Origin: Pustulibacterium marinum
GTDB taxonomy: Bacteria > Bacteroidota > Bacteroidia > Flavobacteriales > Flavobacteriaceae
Length of the DNA: 64,000 bases
Assembly: GCF_900116665.1 (NCBI RefSeq)
Contig: NZ_FPBK01000009.1
Span: 113,928 to 177,927 of the forward strand
Direction: 5' to 3'
Shown here piece after piece: positions 28,140 through 37,467 of this stretch (its first letter is position 1; every line of letters begins with the position of its first letter). The notes beneath the pieces were generated by a model. That model was not told where the DNA came from and ran no database searches. It worked only from the letters and a program-made list of their open reading frames with translations. The position numbers and the translations under genes are program-made.

Positions 28140-29693
28140 TTACAAATCAAACTTAATACCTTGTGCTAAAGGTAACTCTGTAGTATAGTTGATGGTATTG
28201 GTTTGTCTGCGCATATATACTTTCCAGGCATCGGAACCGGATTCTCTACCGCCACCGGTTTCTTTTTCACCGCCAAACGCTCCACCAATCTCTGCTCCGG
28301 AAGTACCAATATTCACATTGGCGATACCGCAATCAGATCCTTCATGACTTAAGAAACGTTCGGCTTCGCGTAAGTTATTGGTCATAATAGCAGACGACAA
28401 ACCTTGCGCTACTCCGTTCTGTTGTTCCAAAGCGTTACTCACATCTCCCGAATATTTCATCAAATATAAAATAGGCGCAAAGGTTTCGTGCTGTACAATT
28501 TCGTAATGATTTTCAGCTTCAGCTATGGCAGGTTGCACATAACAACCGCTTTCGTAACCTTCGCCCTCTAAAACACCACCTTCCACTAAGATGTTACCAC
28601 CTTCGGCCTTTACTTTTTCCAACGCATCCAAGTACATTTGAACAGCATCGGTATCGATAATTGGCCCTACATGATTGTTTTGATCTAACGGATTTCCGAT
28701 CTTCAACTGACCGTATGCAGCTACCAAAGCATCTTTCACCGTGTCGTACACATCTTCGTGTACAATCAATCTACGGGTAGAAGTACAGCGTTGGCCGGCA
28801 GTACCTACAGCGCCAAACACAGCACCAATAACGGTCATTTTAATATCTGCATCCGGAGTTACAATTATGGCGTTGTTTCCGCCCAATTCTAACAAGGATT
28901 TCCCAAGACGTTCTCCCACAACCGAGGCTACTTTTTTCCCCATTCGGGTAGAACCGGTCGCCGAAATCAACGGCACACGCTTGTCGGCCGTCATCATAGC
29001 GCCTACCTCAGCACCGCCATTGATCAAACACGAAATGCCTTCCGGAAGGTTATTCTTTTTCAATACCTCAGCGATCAGTTGCTGACAAGCTACGCCGGTT
29101 AAAGGTGTTTTTTCTGAAGGTTTCCAAATACACACATCGCCACAAATCCAAGCTAGTGCAGTATTCCAACTCCACACCGCTACCGGGAAATTAAAGGCTG
29201 AAATAATACCCACAATGCCCAACGGATGGTATTGCTCGTACATGCGATGCCCCGGACGCTCGCTGTGCATGGTAAGTCCGTGCAACTGACGCGACAGCCC
29301 GACTGCGAAATCACAGATATCGATCATCTCTTGTACTTCGCCTAAACCTTCCTGAAAACTTTTCCCCATTTCATAGGAAACCAATTTTCCTAAAGGCGCT
29401 TTGAACTCACGTAATTTATCTGAAAACTGACGTACAATTTCACCACGCTGTGGTGCAGGTGTGGTACGCCAAACTTTGAAAGCAGCGGCTGCGGTAGCTA
29501 CTACTTTTTCGTATTCTTCTTGGGTGGTCGTAGTAACCGACGCAATAGGCGCGCCGTCTACCGGAGAATAAGAAGTGATTCTTTCCCCAGCTCCAAACCA
29601 CTCGTTTCCGGTTGCTGTACCGGGATTGTGTTGCTGAATTTTCAGATGTACTAATTCTTCAGCTATGTTATATTTTTCCGCTACTTGTGACAT
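28140..29693 (-). CDS. ALDH7-type aldehyde dehydrogenase
   Basis: The 517-residue cytosolic NAD(P)-dependent dehydrogenase resembles the ALDH7 (antiquitin, AmaB) branch, which oxidises alpha-aminoadipic semialdehyde/piperideine-6-carboxylate in lysine breakdown. Catalytic residues are in place: Asn168 (AFNFP), Glu269 (LELGG) and Cys303 (GQRCTS). The C-terminal GGAFGGEKETGGGRESGSDAWKVYMRRQ block is typical of this branch. It lies 69 bp after a 3-hydroxyanthranilate dioxygenase gene. An alternative is a semialdehyde in the kynurenine pathway, such as 2-aminomuconate semialdehyde; family resemblance favours the lysine-type substrate and context favours the kynurenine one. Confidence 0.88.
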   Translation of the reverse strand: MSQVAEKYNIAEELVHLKIQQHNPGTATGNEWFGAGERITSYSPVDGAPIASVTTTTQEEYEKVVATAAAAFKVWRTTPAPQRGEIVRQFSDKLREFKAPLGKLVSYEMGKSFQEGLGEVQEMIDICDFAVGLSRQLHGLTMHSERPGHRMYEQYHPLGIVGIISAFNFPVAVWSWNTALAWICGDVCIWKPSEKTPLTGVACQQLIAEVLKKNNLPEGISCLINGGAEVGAMMTADKRVPLISATGSTRMGKKVASVVGERLGKSLLELGGNNAIIVTPDADIKMTVIGAVFGAVGTAGQRCTSTRRLIVHEDVYDTVKDALVAAYGQLKIGNPLDQNNHVGPIIDTDAVQMYLDALEKVKAEGGNILVEGGVLEGEGYESGCYVQPAIAEAENHYEIVQHETFAPILYLMKYSGDVSNALEQQNGVAQGLSSAIMTNNLREAERFLSHEGSDCGIANVNIGTSGAEIGGAFGGEKETGGGRESGSDAWKVYMRRQTNTINYTTELPLAQGIKFDL

Positions 29694-29762
29694 TTTAAAC
29701 TTTTTTATAAGATTTTGTTATGAACAGTAACGAAGATAGGCATTCTAAACCTGAAAAGAAAA

Positions 29763-30308
29763 CTAGTCTTCCTTAGCTACAAATCTAGGGTCGGCCTCCA
29801 TAACAGTTCCGCACTGGTCACAAGTACGCAATTCCTCTGAACCATAGAAATGTTTGAAGTGTGGCAAGAAATCTTTTTCAATATCGTGCAACTCAAAACG
29901 CACATCGTACAACTTGTGGTTACAATTGTCGCAATGCCACAACAAACCGTCTGTAAAACCTTTGCCGGCACGTTTGCGCTCTACCACCAAGCCTACAGAA
30001 CCTTCGGAACGCATTGGTGAATGCGGTACGTGCGCCGGATGCAGATACATATCACCTGGACCAAGCTCCATTACTTTCTTTTCACCGTCTTCCTGAATAG
30101 CTACTTTGATGGTACCTTCTAGCTGGTAAAACAGTTCTTCAGTTTCGTTATAGTGGTAATCTTTACGAGCATTTGGGCCGCCAACGATCATCACAATATA
30201 GTCTTCAGAGATTTCTTTGTATAGATTTTTGTTTCCTACCGGGGGTTGTAGCAGGTCGCGGTTTTCTTCAATCCATTGTTGCAGGTTGAATGGTTTTTGT
30301 ATCGCCAT
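29763..30308 (-). CDS. 3-hydroxyanthranilate 3,4-dioxygenase
   Basis: This 181-residue cupin enzyme opens the ring of 3-hydroxyanthranilate in tryptophan catabolism or quinolinate/NAD synthesis. Iron ligands by family pattern are His52, Glu58 and His96. The substrate-binding Arg48, Arg100 and Glu110 are also present. The C-terminal rubredoxin-like metal site of the bacterial and fungal enzymes is complete (Cys126, Cys129, Cys163, Cys166). The length is typical. It is first in a two-gene leftward operon with the ALDH7-type gene. A possible minus-strand -7 element (TAAATTTG) lies at 30399-30406. No other kynurenine-pathway gene is in the window. Confidence 0.93.
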   Translation of the reverse strand: MAIQKPFNLQQWIEENRDLLQPPVGNKNLYKEISEDYIVMIVGGPNARKDYHYNETEELFYQLEGTIKVAIQEDGEKKVMELGPGDMYLHPAHVPHSPMRSEGSVGLVVERKRAGKGFTDGLLWHCDNCNHKLYDVRFELHDIEKDFLPHFKHFYGSEELRTCDQCGTVMEADPRFVAKED

Positions 30309-30452
30309 TTTGTGTTTGTATTTAGACGTATAAAATTACGAATAAATAGCACACCTACTAGTTTCGTATAGAAAATTAGCGGAAAAGGGTAGTTTACACA
30401 AATTTAGCAGTTAACTTTAAATGAAATTTCTAACCTCATTAAAAAATTAAAT

Positions 30453-31118
30453 TTGGACAATCAGATTGCATATAAAATAATCAATGTTGTAAATAAATTC
30501 CCTCTTAATAAAATTATTGATTCTGAGACATTAATCAATAAAGACAAAAAACAAAGATTAGAGAAAATGTTTCCAATTTTTGATTTAATTCATGAATATT
30601 CAATAAGATATAACAAGTCAGTTTTCGAAATAAGAGATGAGCTCAGTAAGAATAGATTATACTTAATAAAAAATAAGCAACAAAAAGATTATTTGGTTCT
30701 CAAAAAATCAATTAAAAATTCTGGCTTCTTAATTTATTCAGATTTTCAAAATAATTACCTTGAATACGTCATTGAAAAAGCAAGAATTATTCTATCGAAA
30801 CAAGTGAATACGAAATACTCAAATCGGCTAGACTATATTTTTTTCTTTAAATCGAAAAGCGATTGCATAAAATACTTAGCAACTACTAATCAACTAGATT
30901 TTTATGAAAAAAAAATAATAACTATTGCTAAAATCCAATTTACTTCTGTCGATGAAATCGCATATCTAGACAACAATTTACTTTCAAACTATACGGAAAG
31001 TTTCACGGTTCCTGAATATGTTCAAAAAACAATTTCTTACTGGCTAGAAAAACTGTCTGAAGAACCATTAATTGAAATCTTATTCAAAGGTAAATTTAAA
31101 ATCTTGGAATATCTTTAG
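30453..31118 (+). CDS. AT-rich protein of unknown function, TTG start
   Basis: The frame from a TTG at 30453 gives 221 residues; the nearby ATG at 30421 is out of frame and stops after nine codons. The next in-frame ATG is codon 39, so the start is uncertain. The protein is Lys/Ile/Asn-rich and predicted soluble, with no signal or membrane segment. The C-terminal part (FFFKSKSDC, then YW and EILFKGKFKI) faintly resembles DUF2441-type proteins, which are thought to have an ADP-ribosyltransferase-like fold. That is only a visual impression. Base composition is more AT-rich than the neighbouring operon, which suggests recent acquisition. Confidence 0.6.
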   Translation: MDNQIAYKIINVVNKFPLNKIIDSETLINKDKKQRLEKMFPIFDLIHEYSIRYNKSVFEIRDELSKNRLYLIKNKQQKDYLVLKKSIKNSGFLIYSDFQNNYLEYVIEKARIILSKQVNTKYSNRLDYIFFFKSKSDCIKYLATTNQLDFYEKKIITIAKIQFTSVDEIAYLDNNLLSNYTESFTVPEYVQKTISYWLEKLSEEPLIEILFKGKFKILEYL

Positions 31119-31160
31119 GTTCACTGCCCCACCATCTAATCCCAAAAACAATAAAAATCA

Positions 31161-31168
31161 TACCTTTA
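31161..31168 (+). promoter_or_regulatory. -7-like element TACCTTTA
   Basis: Seven of eight positions fit TAnnTTTG. It is 22 bp before the isoaspartyl peptidase start. Confidence 0.45.
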
Positions 31169-31190
31169 TAAAACCTAAAAAAAGTTCCCC

Positions 31191-32228
31191 ATGAAAAATC
31201 CTTTTGTTTCCATAGTACTATTAATGCTTTTGTGTATAAGCTGTGAAACCACTACTTCAGAAAAAACAACTGACCCTGAAACTAATAATGATACTACATT
31301 TGCAATTGTCATACACGGAGGTGCGGGTACTATTTTAAAAAAGAATATGAGTGACTCTCTGGAAGTAGCTTACAAAACAAAACTAGAAGAAGCTATACGT
31401 ACTGGATATCATATTTTGGAAAATGGTGGAAATAGTTTGGATGCGGTGGAAGCTACCATTCATGTCATGGAGGAATCTCCACTTTTCAACTCGGCAAAAG
31501 GTGCTGTTTTTACTGCGGAAGGCAAAAATGAACTAGATGCTTCTATTATGGAAGGTAAAACGCTCAATGCTGGTGCCGTTGCCGGAGTCACTACGGTAAA
31601 AAGTCCTATTAGTTTGGCAAGAGCCGTGATGGAAAAATCAGAACATGTAATGCTAAGTGGCGCAGGTGCTGAAACCTTTGCAAAAGAGCAAGGCTTGGAA
31701 ATTGTAGATCCCTCCTATTTCTACACCAAAAAACGAATGGAATCGCTAAAGCGCGTACAAGCCAATGAAGCAGGAACTACGGCAACCTATGATCCGTATA
31801 TCAAGGATTCAAAATATGGTACTGTTGGTTGTGTCGCCCTTGATAAAAATGGAAATATTGCTGCAGGAACTTCTACCGGAGGAATGACCAATAAAAAATG
31901 GAGCCGTATTGGGGATTCGCCTATCATTGGTGCAGGAACCTATGCAAACAATGCTACTTGTGGAATTTCGTCAACCGGATGGGGAGAATATTTTATAAGA
32001 GGAGTGGTAGCACACGATATTTCTGCCATGATGGAATATAAAGGTGTGAGCCTACAAGAAGCGGCTAAGGAGGTGATTCAAAACAAACTTACTGCAATGG
32101 GTGGCACAGGTGGAATTATAGGATTAGACCAACAAGGGAATATGGTAATCGAATTCAATACAGCAGGTATGTACCGCGCAACAATGAATGCCAAAGGTGA
32201 ACTAAAAATTGGCATATACAAACAATAA
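31191..32228 (+). CDS. Isoaspartyl peptidase/asparaginase lipoprotein (Ntn hydrolase)
   Basis: The 345-residue member of the plant-type asparaginase (Asparaginase_2) family has a lipoprotein signal (lipobox LCISC, Cys18), so it acts outside the cytoplasm. HGGAGTI (42-48) and the autoprocessing site Gly210-Thr211 in SKYGTVGCVAL are intact; Thr211 would become the N-terminal nucleophile of the small subunit. GTSTGG (226-231) and a GAGTYAN segment follow. It removes isoaspartyl residues from peptides or hydrolyses asparagine. The gene is monocistronic, with its own -7-like element, and is convergent with the next gene. Confidence 0.9.
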   Translation: MKNPFVSIVLLMLLCISCETTTSEKTTDPETNNDTTFAIVIHGGAGTILKKNMSDSLEVAYKTKLEEAIRTGYHILENGGNSLDAVEATIHVMEESPLFNSAKGAVFTAEGKNELDASIMEGKTLNAGAVAGVTTVKSPISLARAVMEKSEHVMLSGAGAETFAKEQGLEIVDPSYFYTKKRMESLKRVQANEAGTTATYDPYIKDSKYGTVGCVALDKNGNIAAGTSTGGMTNKKWSRIGDSPIIGAGTYANNATCGISSTGWGEYFIRGVVAHDISAMMEYKGVSLQEAAKEVIQNKLTAMGGTGGIIGLDQQGNMVIEFNTAGMYRATMNAKGELKIGIYKQ

Positions 32229-32241
32229 TATTACTTACTTC

Positions 32242-33147
32242 TCACTTCCGATACCGTACTTTTAACTTCATATACGGTACATTATAAAGTTTTGGCTTAA
32301 AAACAGACTTGCTTTGTTGCTGTGTCCATTCCTTACCACGGTACCGTTTAAAATAGCGTTGGGTATCGGTATGCGTAAAGAGAATATTGGGCGTGGTAAG
32401 ATACATGCCTTTGTGTTCTGAGTGATCTTCCGGAGCTATGGTTTCTATCCCTACAAAGAGTCCTGTTTCTGGAAAACGAATGTGGTATGCTTCTAAAGGG
32501 ATCTTTACGGTATTACTGCCATCAGGCACTATGATTATATTGGCAGAAGACAAGTAGGTTCCAGGAAAACCATTGTTGACTTCGTAAAAAGACAGCCTAA
32601 AATATGCCTTAAAAATGGTATAGCCTTCTTTCTCCTTTTCTTTTAGTTTGAACTGTATTGCTTCTAATCGGCCTGCTTTGTGCTGTGGATTGTCTATTAA
32701 AGTAGCTACCTCATACCCAAAAGGAACCGACATTGGATACGCTGTTTTTTTATGATGCACCCCTAAATTTTCAGTACCCGCACTGTAGGCGATGGCCGAA
32801 TTGGTAACGACCACCTCGTCTAAAACAGAGACTTCGGGTTGCAACTTTACCAATAACTCCGTTTGCTGCATAGCATCACTTACTGCAATGGTTTGCGGTT
32901 GATAGCCAATAAAGGAAATTACTAGCGAGTCTTGAGGTGTATACGTGGCTATGGACAATAGAAAATGACCTTCTTCGGAAGTAGAAGTCCCTTTATTAGT
33001 CAAATTCAAACTCACATTTGCATAGGGCAATCCTTTTTCCGTAAGACTGTCTACTATGTAGCCTTCCAATGACTGGGCTGCTAGCGAAGCCGTGCTAACA
33101 GAAAACAACCAACATACCATAGCAAACATAAATGCATACAATTTCAT
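32242..33147 (-). CDS. Exported carboxypeptidase-regulatory-like domain protein
   Basis: I choose the ATG at 33147 (MKLYAFMFAMVCW) because it gives a clean signal peptide ending near SLAAQ. An upstream ATG at 33252 would add 35 residues without signal character. The 301-residue product has an N-terminal carboxypeptidase-regulatory-like domain (about 28-115: GYIVDSLTEKGLPYANV, then SFIGYQ and LDEVVVTN). A C-terminal beta-rich domain of about 180 residues has no recognised enzyme motif. In Bacteroidota such proteins are usually periplasmic or outer-membrane proteins of unknown function. It is convergent with the peptidase gene, 13 bp away. Confidence 0.75.
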   Translation of the reverse strand: MKLYAFMFAMVCWLFSVSTASLAAQSLEGYIVDSLTEKGLPYANVSLNLTNKGTSTSEEGHFLLSIATYTPQDSLVISFIGYQPQTIAVSDAMQQTELLVKLQPEVSVLDEVVVTNSAIAYSAGTENLGVHHKKTAYPMSVPFGYEVATLIDNPQHKAGRLEAIQFKLKEKEKEGYTIFKAYFRLSFYEVNNGFPGTYLSSANIIIVPDGSNTVKIPLEAYHIRFPETGLFVGIETIAPEDHSEHKGMYLTTPNILFTHTDTQRYFKRYRGKEWTQQQSKSVFKPKLYNVPYMKLKVRYRK

Positions 33148-33340
33148 CTCTATGACCAATTTAAGGTTCTGGTTAAAGATATTACTTTTCGATATAAAAA
33201 CCGAACTTATCATAAATATCCATTCCTTAAAAGGATGTGCTTTTTTTAGCATCTTTTTATGATAACGCTCACACTATCTACGATAGACTTTTCGTTACTT
33301 ATAAAAAAATTAATATTCATATAATCAAATCTTTATAGCT

Positions 33341-34036
33341 ATGAAAAGATCTATCAAATTGGGAGTAGCAGCCATTGCATTTTTGGCTACAACTCTTGTT
33401 GCGCAAGCGCGCAGTATCATTGTTGCCGGACTCGTAGTAGATTCCGAAACCATGCAACCATTGTCCAACGCCAAAGTGTATGACCAGGAAGGCAAATTAC
33501 TGTCAAAAACAAATGCCAAAGGGTATTACAAAGTCACCTTAAAAGATTTGCCAGATACGGGAGAATTGCATTTTACCCTGCAATTTAAGAAAGCTACGTA
33601 TGCCGATTTTTCTCAAAAAGAACACTGGGGAAATCTTCCAGATGGGTTTAGCTCATCGTTGTATATAGGAATGAAAAAAGACAATGGCAACAGCAAAGCA
33701 TTTTCTGAATTGAAAAGCACCGCAGACCTCAGCGTTACCGGGATTCAGAACAACTTTAAGGAAATTCAGGAAAAACAACAATTTTACAAAGCGGTAGACA
33801 CTGCCAAAAGTGGTAATGAGCAAAGTGTACTCACCATAAATAATAAAACTTACTTGGTAAGTAACACTAGCTATATTGCTTTAAATTCTCCAAAGGATCA
33901 AGTGTCAATCAATGGTACCAAAGCAATTCCGGCTTCGGAACTCAACAACAAGTTAAAACGAAAACAAATTACTGGTTTATCACAGTTTGAGAAAAACGGT
34001 CGTACCACCTATATGGTGTACACCGCTATGGAATAA
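33341..34036 (+). CDS. Exported protein with carboxypeptidase-regulatory-like fold
   Basis: The 231-residue protein has a signal peptide (MKRSIKLG to LVAQA). A short beta-sandwich follows (about 27-85) with GLVVDSETMQPLSNAKVYDQ and SKTNAKGYYKVTL, which fits a carboxypeptidase-regulatory-like domain. The second half (about 120-231) is Lys/Asn-rich with two short YLVSNTSY- and YMVYTAME-like strands. I do not recognise a family for it. It is followed by a terminator, so it appears to be transcribed alone. Confidence 0.7.
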   Translation: MKRSIKLGVAAIAFLATTLVAQARSIIVAGLVVDSETMQPLSNAKVYDQEGKLLSKTNAKGYYKVTLKDLPDTGELHFTLQFKKATYADFSQKEHWGNLPDGFSSSLYIGMKKDNGNSKAFSELKSTADLSVTGIQNNFKEIQEKQQFYKAVDTAKSGNEQSVLTINNKTYLVSNTSYIALNSPKDQVSINGTKAIPASELNNKLKRKQITGLSQFEKNGRTTYMVYTAME

Positions 34037-34060
34037 GACGCCTACAAAAGAATAATGTCT

Positions 34061-34093
34061 AAAAAGCACATCTTAAAAAAGGTGTGCTTTTTT
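34061..34093 (+). terminator. Rho-independent terminator
   Basis: A 12-bp stem (AAAAAGCACATC / GGTGTGCTTTTT, one T-G pair) with an 8-nt loop and a T-run lies 25 bp after the stop at 34036. Confidence 0.75.
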
Positions 34094-34184
34094 AGTTTCA
34101 TAAACAACTGAAAACAAAATCATTATAAACATTCTATATGATTTTTTAGTATCTTGTAAGAAAAACAACCTAAAAAATGATACT

Positions 34185-34982
34185 ATGAGTAAAAATACCT
34201 CTGGACCCCATGATGATGGCGGTAAGTATTCAGTCTACTGGAACAAGGCTTTGAAAAAATATATAAGACGAAAAATTTCAGCTCCTACCAAAGAACAGAT
34301 TGCCAAAGACCCGACTTATGAGCCAATGCGCTGCAACAGCAAGGAGTTTGGGTTGAGTAGTAAAGTAAGCGGCGTTATTAGAAATACTACCACCAAGCCT
34401 GTTTTCAAGGAATTTCAAGATGCCTATATGTCAAGCAGACTCACCAAAGCCATTAGGAACCTATTACAAGAACAAGGCGGAACTGCCGGCCATCGCAATC
34501 TTCAGATTCAAAAGCACAACACTCCCTTATACGAGTTTTCCATGCATAAGGAATATCCGTTGCGAAAGTATTTTAGAGGAAACATACATTTTCAATTGAG
34601 TGAAGATGCCACTACCTACCACATCAGTACTACCCTTACCAAAGACAAGATTAGCTACAAACCCAAAGACACAACGCATGCCCACCTTACTGTAGTGTTG
34701 GTAGCCGTTTCAAACTATACCACCAGAAGCAAAAAAGCAACTTACAAACCTCTTTGTCCCGAACTGAATGGCTGTAGCAGTGTCGCCTATAGCCATTGCA
34801 TACCCTTAAACAAAACACCCGAAAGCGTTAGCTTTAGCATTACCAACCCTGTACCCAACAAGCCTAAAGACGTAAGTATCATAGCCTTTGTAGGGCTAAA
34901 ACTAGGCAAAGGAAATCCTGAAGAAACGAGTATGTCTCCCCACACCAAAGGAAGTGCTATGGGCATATGGGATGTTTTGTGA
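34185..34982 (+). CDS. Bacteroidota-specific protein of unknown function
   Basis: The 265-residue protein has no signal peptide or membrane segment. Its N-terminal pattern (GKYSVYWNKALKKYIRR, then a Ser-Ala-Pro-Thr-Lys-Glu-Gln-Ile stretch, DP, R-CN-KEFG) recalls a large Bacteroidota family of short proteins. In that family a (F/Y)Y-x-R strand is followed by ERI-x-DP-F and R-x-N-x-EFG. The role of these proteins is unknown. Six Cys occur, clustered near LCPELNGCSS. A TATCTTG element at 34150-34156 could be its -7 box. The gene ends three bases from the convergent protease gene with no terminator between them. Confidence 0.65.
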   Translation: MSKNTSGPHDDGGKYSVYWNKALKKYIRRKISAPTKEQIAKDPTYEPMRCNSKEFGLSSKVSGVIRNTTTKPVFKEFQDAYMSSRLTKAIRNLLQEQGGTAGHRNLQIQKHNTPLYEFSMHKEYPLRKYFRGNIHFQLSEDATTYHISTTLTKDKISYKPKDTTHAHLTVVLVAVSNYTTRSKKATYKPLCPELNGCSSVAYSHCIPLNKTPESVSFSITNPVPNKPKDVSIIAFVGLKLGKGNPEETSMSPHTKGSAMGIWDVL

Positions 34983-34985
34983 TTT

Positions 34986-37454
34986 TTAAATACTAATATC
35001 TATTTGATTTAATACAGGTGTGTATAAATCTACTTCATTATCTGGAGAATCAATTGACACTATTAAACTATACCTTACACTATTATCATACCTCATCAAT
35101 TTTTTTCGAGATTTCCACCATCCATTGACTGGATAAATAGAAATATACTTTCTAGTAGCTAGATCTGCCCCTGTACCCTTCCAAATATCCTTATGAATAG
35201 ATCCTTTATCTCTTAATTTACTTCCTAATATCCAATTCTCTCCGGAATATGACTGTCCTTGATTTACCTCACTTCTTGCTTCTTTATTTACTCTCTCTTT
35301 AAAATGATCTAGAGATTCTCCTGCATCAATCATTTTAAATCTTAAACCATGTGATTGATAATAATAAGAATTACTATACTGTTTATTTCCTGGATTCGGT
35401 TCTATAAAATAGATTAATGTAACCGTTAATTTTACAGGATTTTCAAAAAGGTCCATTAACACATCAGATGGCCAAGGTAATTCATAAAGATGCATCTCAT
35501 TAGTCTTTACCAAATTACCTTCCAACATAAAAGGCTTAATAGTATTTTGAGAAATTAAAGTGAGTGAATTATTTGCGCTTCTTAACGCAGTTTCCAAATT
35601 AGGGACTCCGTAACCTACGCTTCTTAATAAACTTCCTTTTTCCGGACTAGTTAGATCTTCTATAGGTTTATTCCCCCTCATCTCATCAGTCCAAAAAGCA
35701 GAATGCACCAATAACCCTTTAATAGTTTCTGCCCATAAATTTGAATATTGATTTTTTAAAATAGCCGCATATCTCGCTGCTAATCCAGAAGCTGCACTTG
35801 TATCTCCAAAGCTACTCAACATTTCAGTTTGAAAATTACTATTCGTAGACATCAGTCTTAAAGACTCCGGATCAATAACTCCATTATTTAATCCCCCTAG
35901 ATTGCCTCCTTCTAAAACTATTTCAGGCTTTATAGCCCAAACCTTATCCCAAGAAATAGACGTACTATTACTTGGAGACATTCCACCAGGATTAGCTAAA
36001 CAAATTGCACCCTGAAAAAGTGATTGATCTATATTATACTTATTTGTATATGTCCCTACCGTTAATGCATTAAATGCCTGCCCAGGATCATGTATACCTT
36101 CTTCAAAATTTTTAACAGGGTAATCCTTAACTGTTAATGTTTCTACATTACCACCTGAAATACAGAAAAGAAATTTATCATTAGAAGTACCATTTTCTCC
36201 ATAACAAATTTGATCAACAGAACTTGACCAAGAAGAAGGTTTTCCTTTATCTCTTCCATCAGTAGCTGTTACAGCCATCAATAACACCCTTTGATTCTCA
36301 GGATTTAGGATAATAGCTCTAGAAACAGCTTCAGATGTAACTGCTCCGTATAAATCAGGATGATGTGGATTATTAATATTAATCAATTTTACAGACTCTA
36401 ATCTGTGATAGATATTTATTTGTGAAGTATCACCCAAAATTTCACTTAAATCCCCATATAAAGAAATCCCTGCCATTTGAGTCCCATGTCCATCTCTAAT
36501 AGCGTCTGCTGTACCCCATTCCGGATTAACTGAATCCATACTACTGTCTGAAAGATAATCTGCTAATAACGGATGCTCTCTATTAACCCCTGTATCCAAA
36601 ATTGTGATTAAGATGCTATTTTCAGATGTATGATTAACAGTTCTTTCTTTAAAATCCTCTATCCATTCATTAGAGTCATCTTTATCTAAACTTAAGAAAA
36701 AATCAGCCGTTTCTTTTGGCTTTCTTATTTCTGCAAGTTTGTCTGAATATAACACAGTAGTTGACAACACCTCACCTGTTGTCCTCACTAACCTAACAAT
36801 ATGTTCAGGAAAAACAATTCTTCTATTCGATACTTGTACTCCGCTTGCTAATAAATGAAAAACTAAATCGGAATCTTCATTAACATCTTCACTAATATTA
36901 TCACGACGAAGCCAAATTTCCCACCAGACTTCATTATTAAAATCAGGAAAATCAATCTCTGATTCTTGCCAAAAGCTCTTCAATGTAGCTCTTTCTATAT
37001 TAGCTATATTATTTAATAACTTTTGGTTTCTTGGATTACCGTTTTTTGTATTCTTATCTGGATTTAAATATTCTTCTATTTTTCGTAGAAATTTTGAAAT
37101 ACCACGTGTATTCAAATAGACACAAGCTCTGTATCTTTTATGCGCTTCTCCATCTATAGATATTCTCTCTAATTTAGAAGAAACAAAACGATGATCTCCT
37201 CTTCTGTTATCCTCAAAACTATCAAATGCTAATAGACAATCTATTTCAGATGTAAACTCTAAATAAACATATTCCGAATCTATTTCCTGTTTAAAAGAAT
37301 TAATAGCTTCTTGAAGTTCATCTTTTAAATAAGTTCCATGTATGTTTCTATCTCTTCTGAAAGGAGAAACCCTCTCACGACCATTTAAAGGACTAGTATA
37401 ACTTTCGGATGAAGAATAGCCAGAAATTATAATATGATTTAAATCTCTTGGCAT
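34986..37454 (-). CDS. ietS: IetS-like subtilisin-family serine protease
   Basis: The 822-residue protein has no signal peptide, so it should act inside the cell. A 270-residue N-terminal region of unknown fold precedes an S8 peptidase domain (about 280-600) with a complete triad: Asp287 (ILDTGV), His323 (DGHGTQ) and Ser553 (GDTSAASG). The oxyanion Asn436 (SGGN) is also present. A C-terminal beta-rich region of about 220 residues follows. It starts 13 bp after an AAA ATPase gene. This pairing, order and size match IetAS, known from Ti-plasmid stability and later reported as an antiphage module. The target of proteolysis is unknown. Confidence 0.82.
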   Translation of the reverse strand: MPRDLNHIIISGYSSSESYTSPLNGRERVSPFRRDRNIHGTYLKDELQEAINSFKQEIDSEYVYLEFTSEIDCLLAFDSFEDNRRGDHRFVSSKLERISIDGEAHKRYRACVYLNTRGISKFLRKIEEYLNPDKNTKNGNPRNQKLLNNIANIERATLKSFWQESEIDFPDFNNEVWWEIWLRRDNISEDVNEDSDLVFHLLASGVQVSNRRIVFPEHIVRLVRTTGEVLSTTVLYSDKLAEIRKPKETADFFLSLDKDDSNEWIEDFKERTVNHTSENSILITILDTGVNREHPLLADYLSDSSMDSVNPEWGTADAIRDGHGTQMAGISLYGDLSEILGDTSQINIYHRLESVKLININNPHHPDLYGAVTSEAVSRAIILNPENQRVLLMAVTATDGRDKGKPSSWSSSVDQICYGENGTSNDKFLFCISGGNVETLTVKDYPVKNFEEGIHDPGQAFNALTVGTYTNKYNIDQSLFQGAICLANPGGMSPSNSTSISWDKVWAIKPEIVLEGGNLGGLNNGVIDPESLRLMSTNSNFQTEMLSSFGDTSAASGLAARYAAILKNQYSNLWAETIKGLLVHSAFWTDEMRGNKPIEDLTSPEKGSLLRSVGYGVPNLETALRSANNSLTLISQNTIKPFMLEGNLVKTNEMHLYELPWPSDVLMDLFENPVKLTVTLIYFIEPNPGNKQYSNSYYYQSHGLRFKMIDAGESLDHFKERVNKEARSEVNQGQSYSGENWILGSKLRDKGSIHKDIWKGTGADLATRKYISIYPVNGWWKSRKKLMRYDNSVRYSLIVSIDSPDNEVDLYTPVLNQIDISI

Positions 37455-37467
37455 ATTTTATTAAATA

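Noticed and set aside
30421..30450. Nine-codon ATG frame just before the orphan gene, a possible leader peptide
   Set aside because: Too short, no regulatory codon run and no terminator or antiterminator structure downstream.
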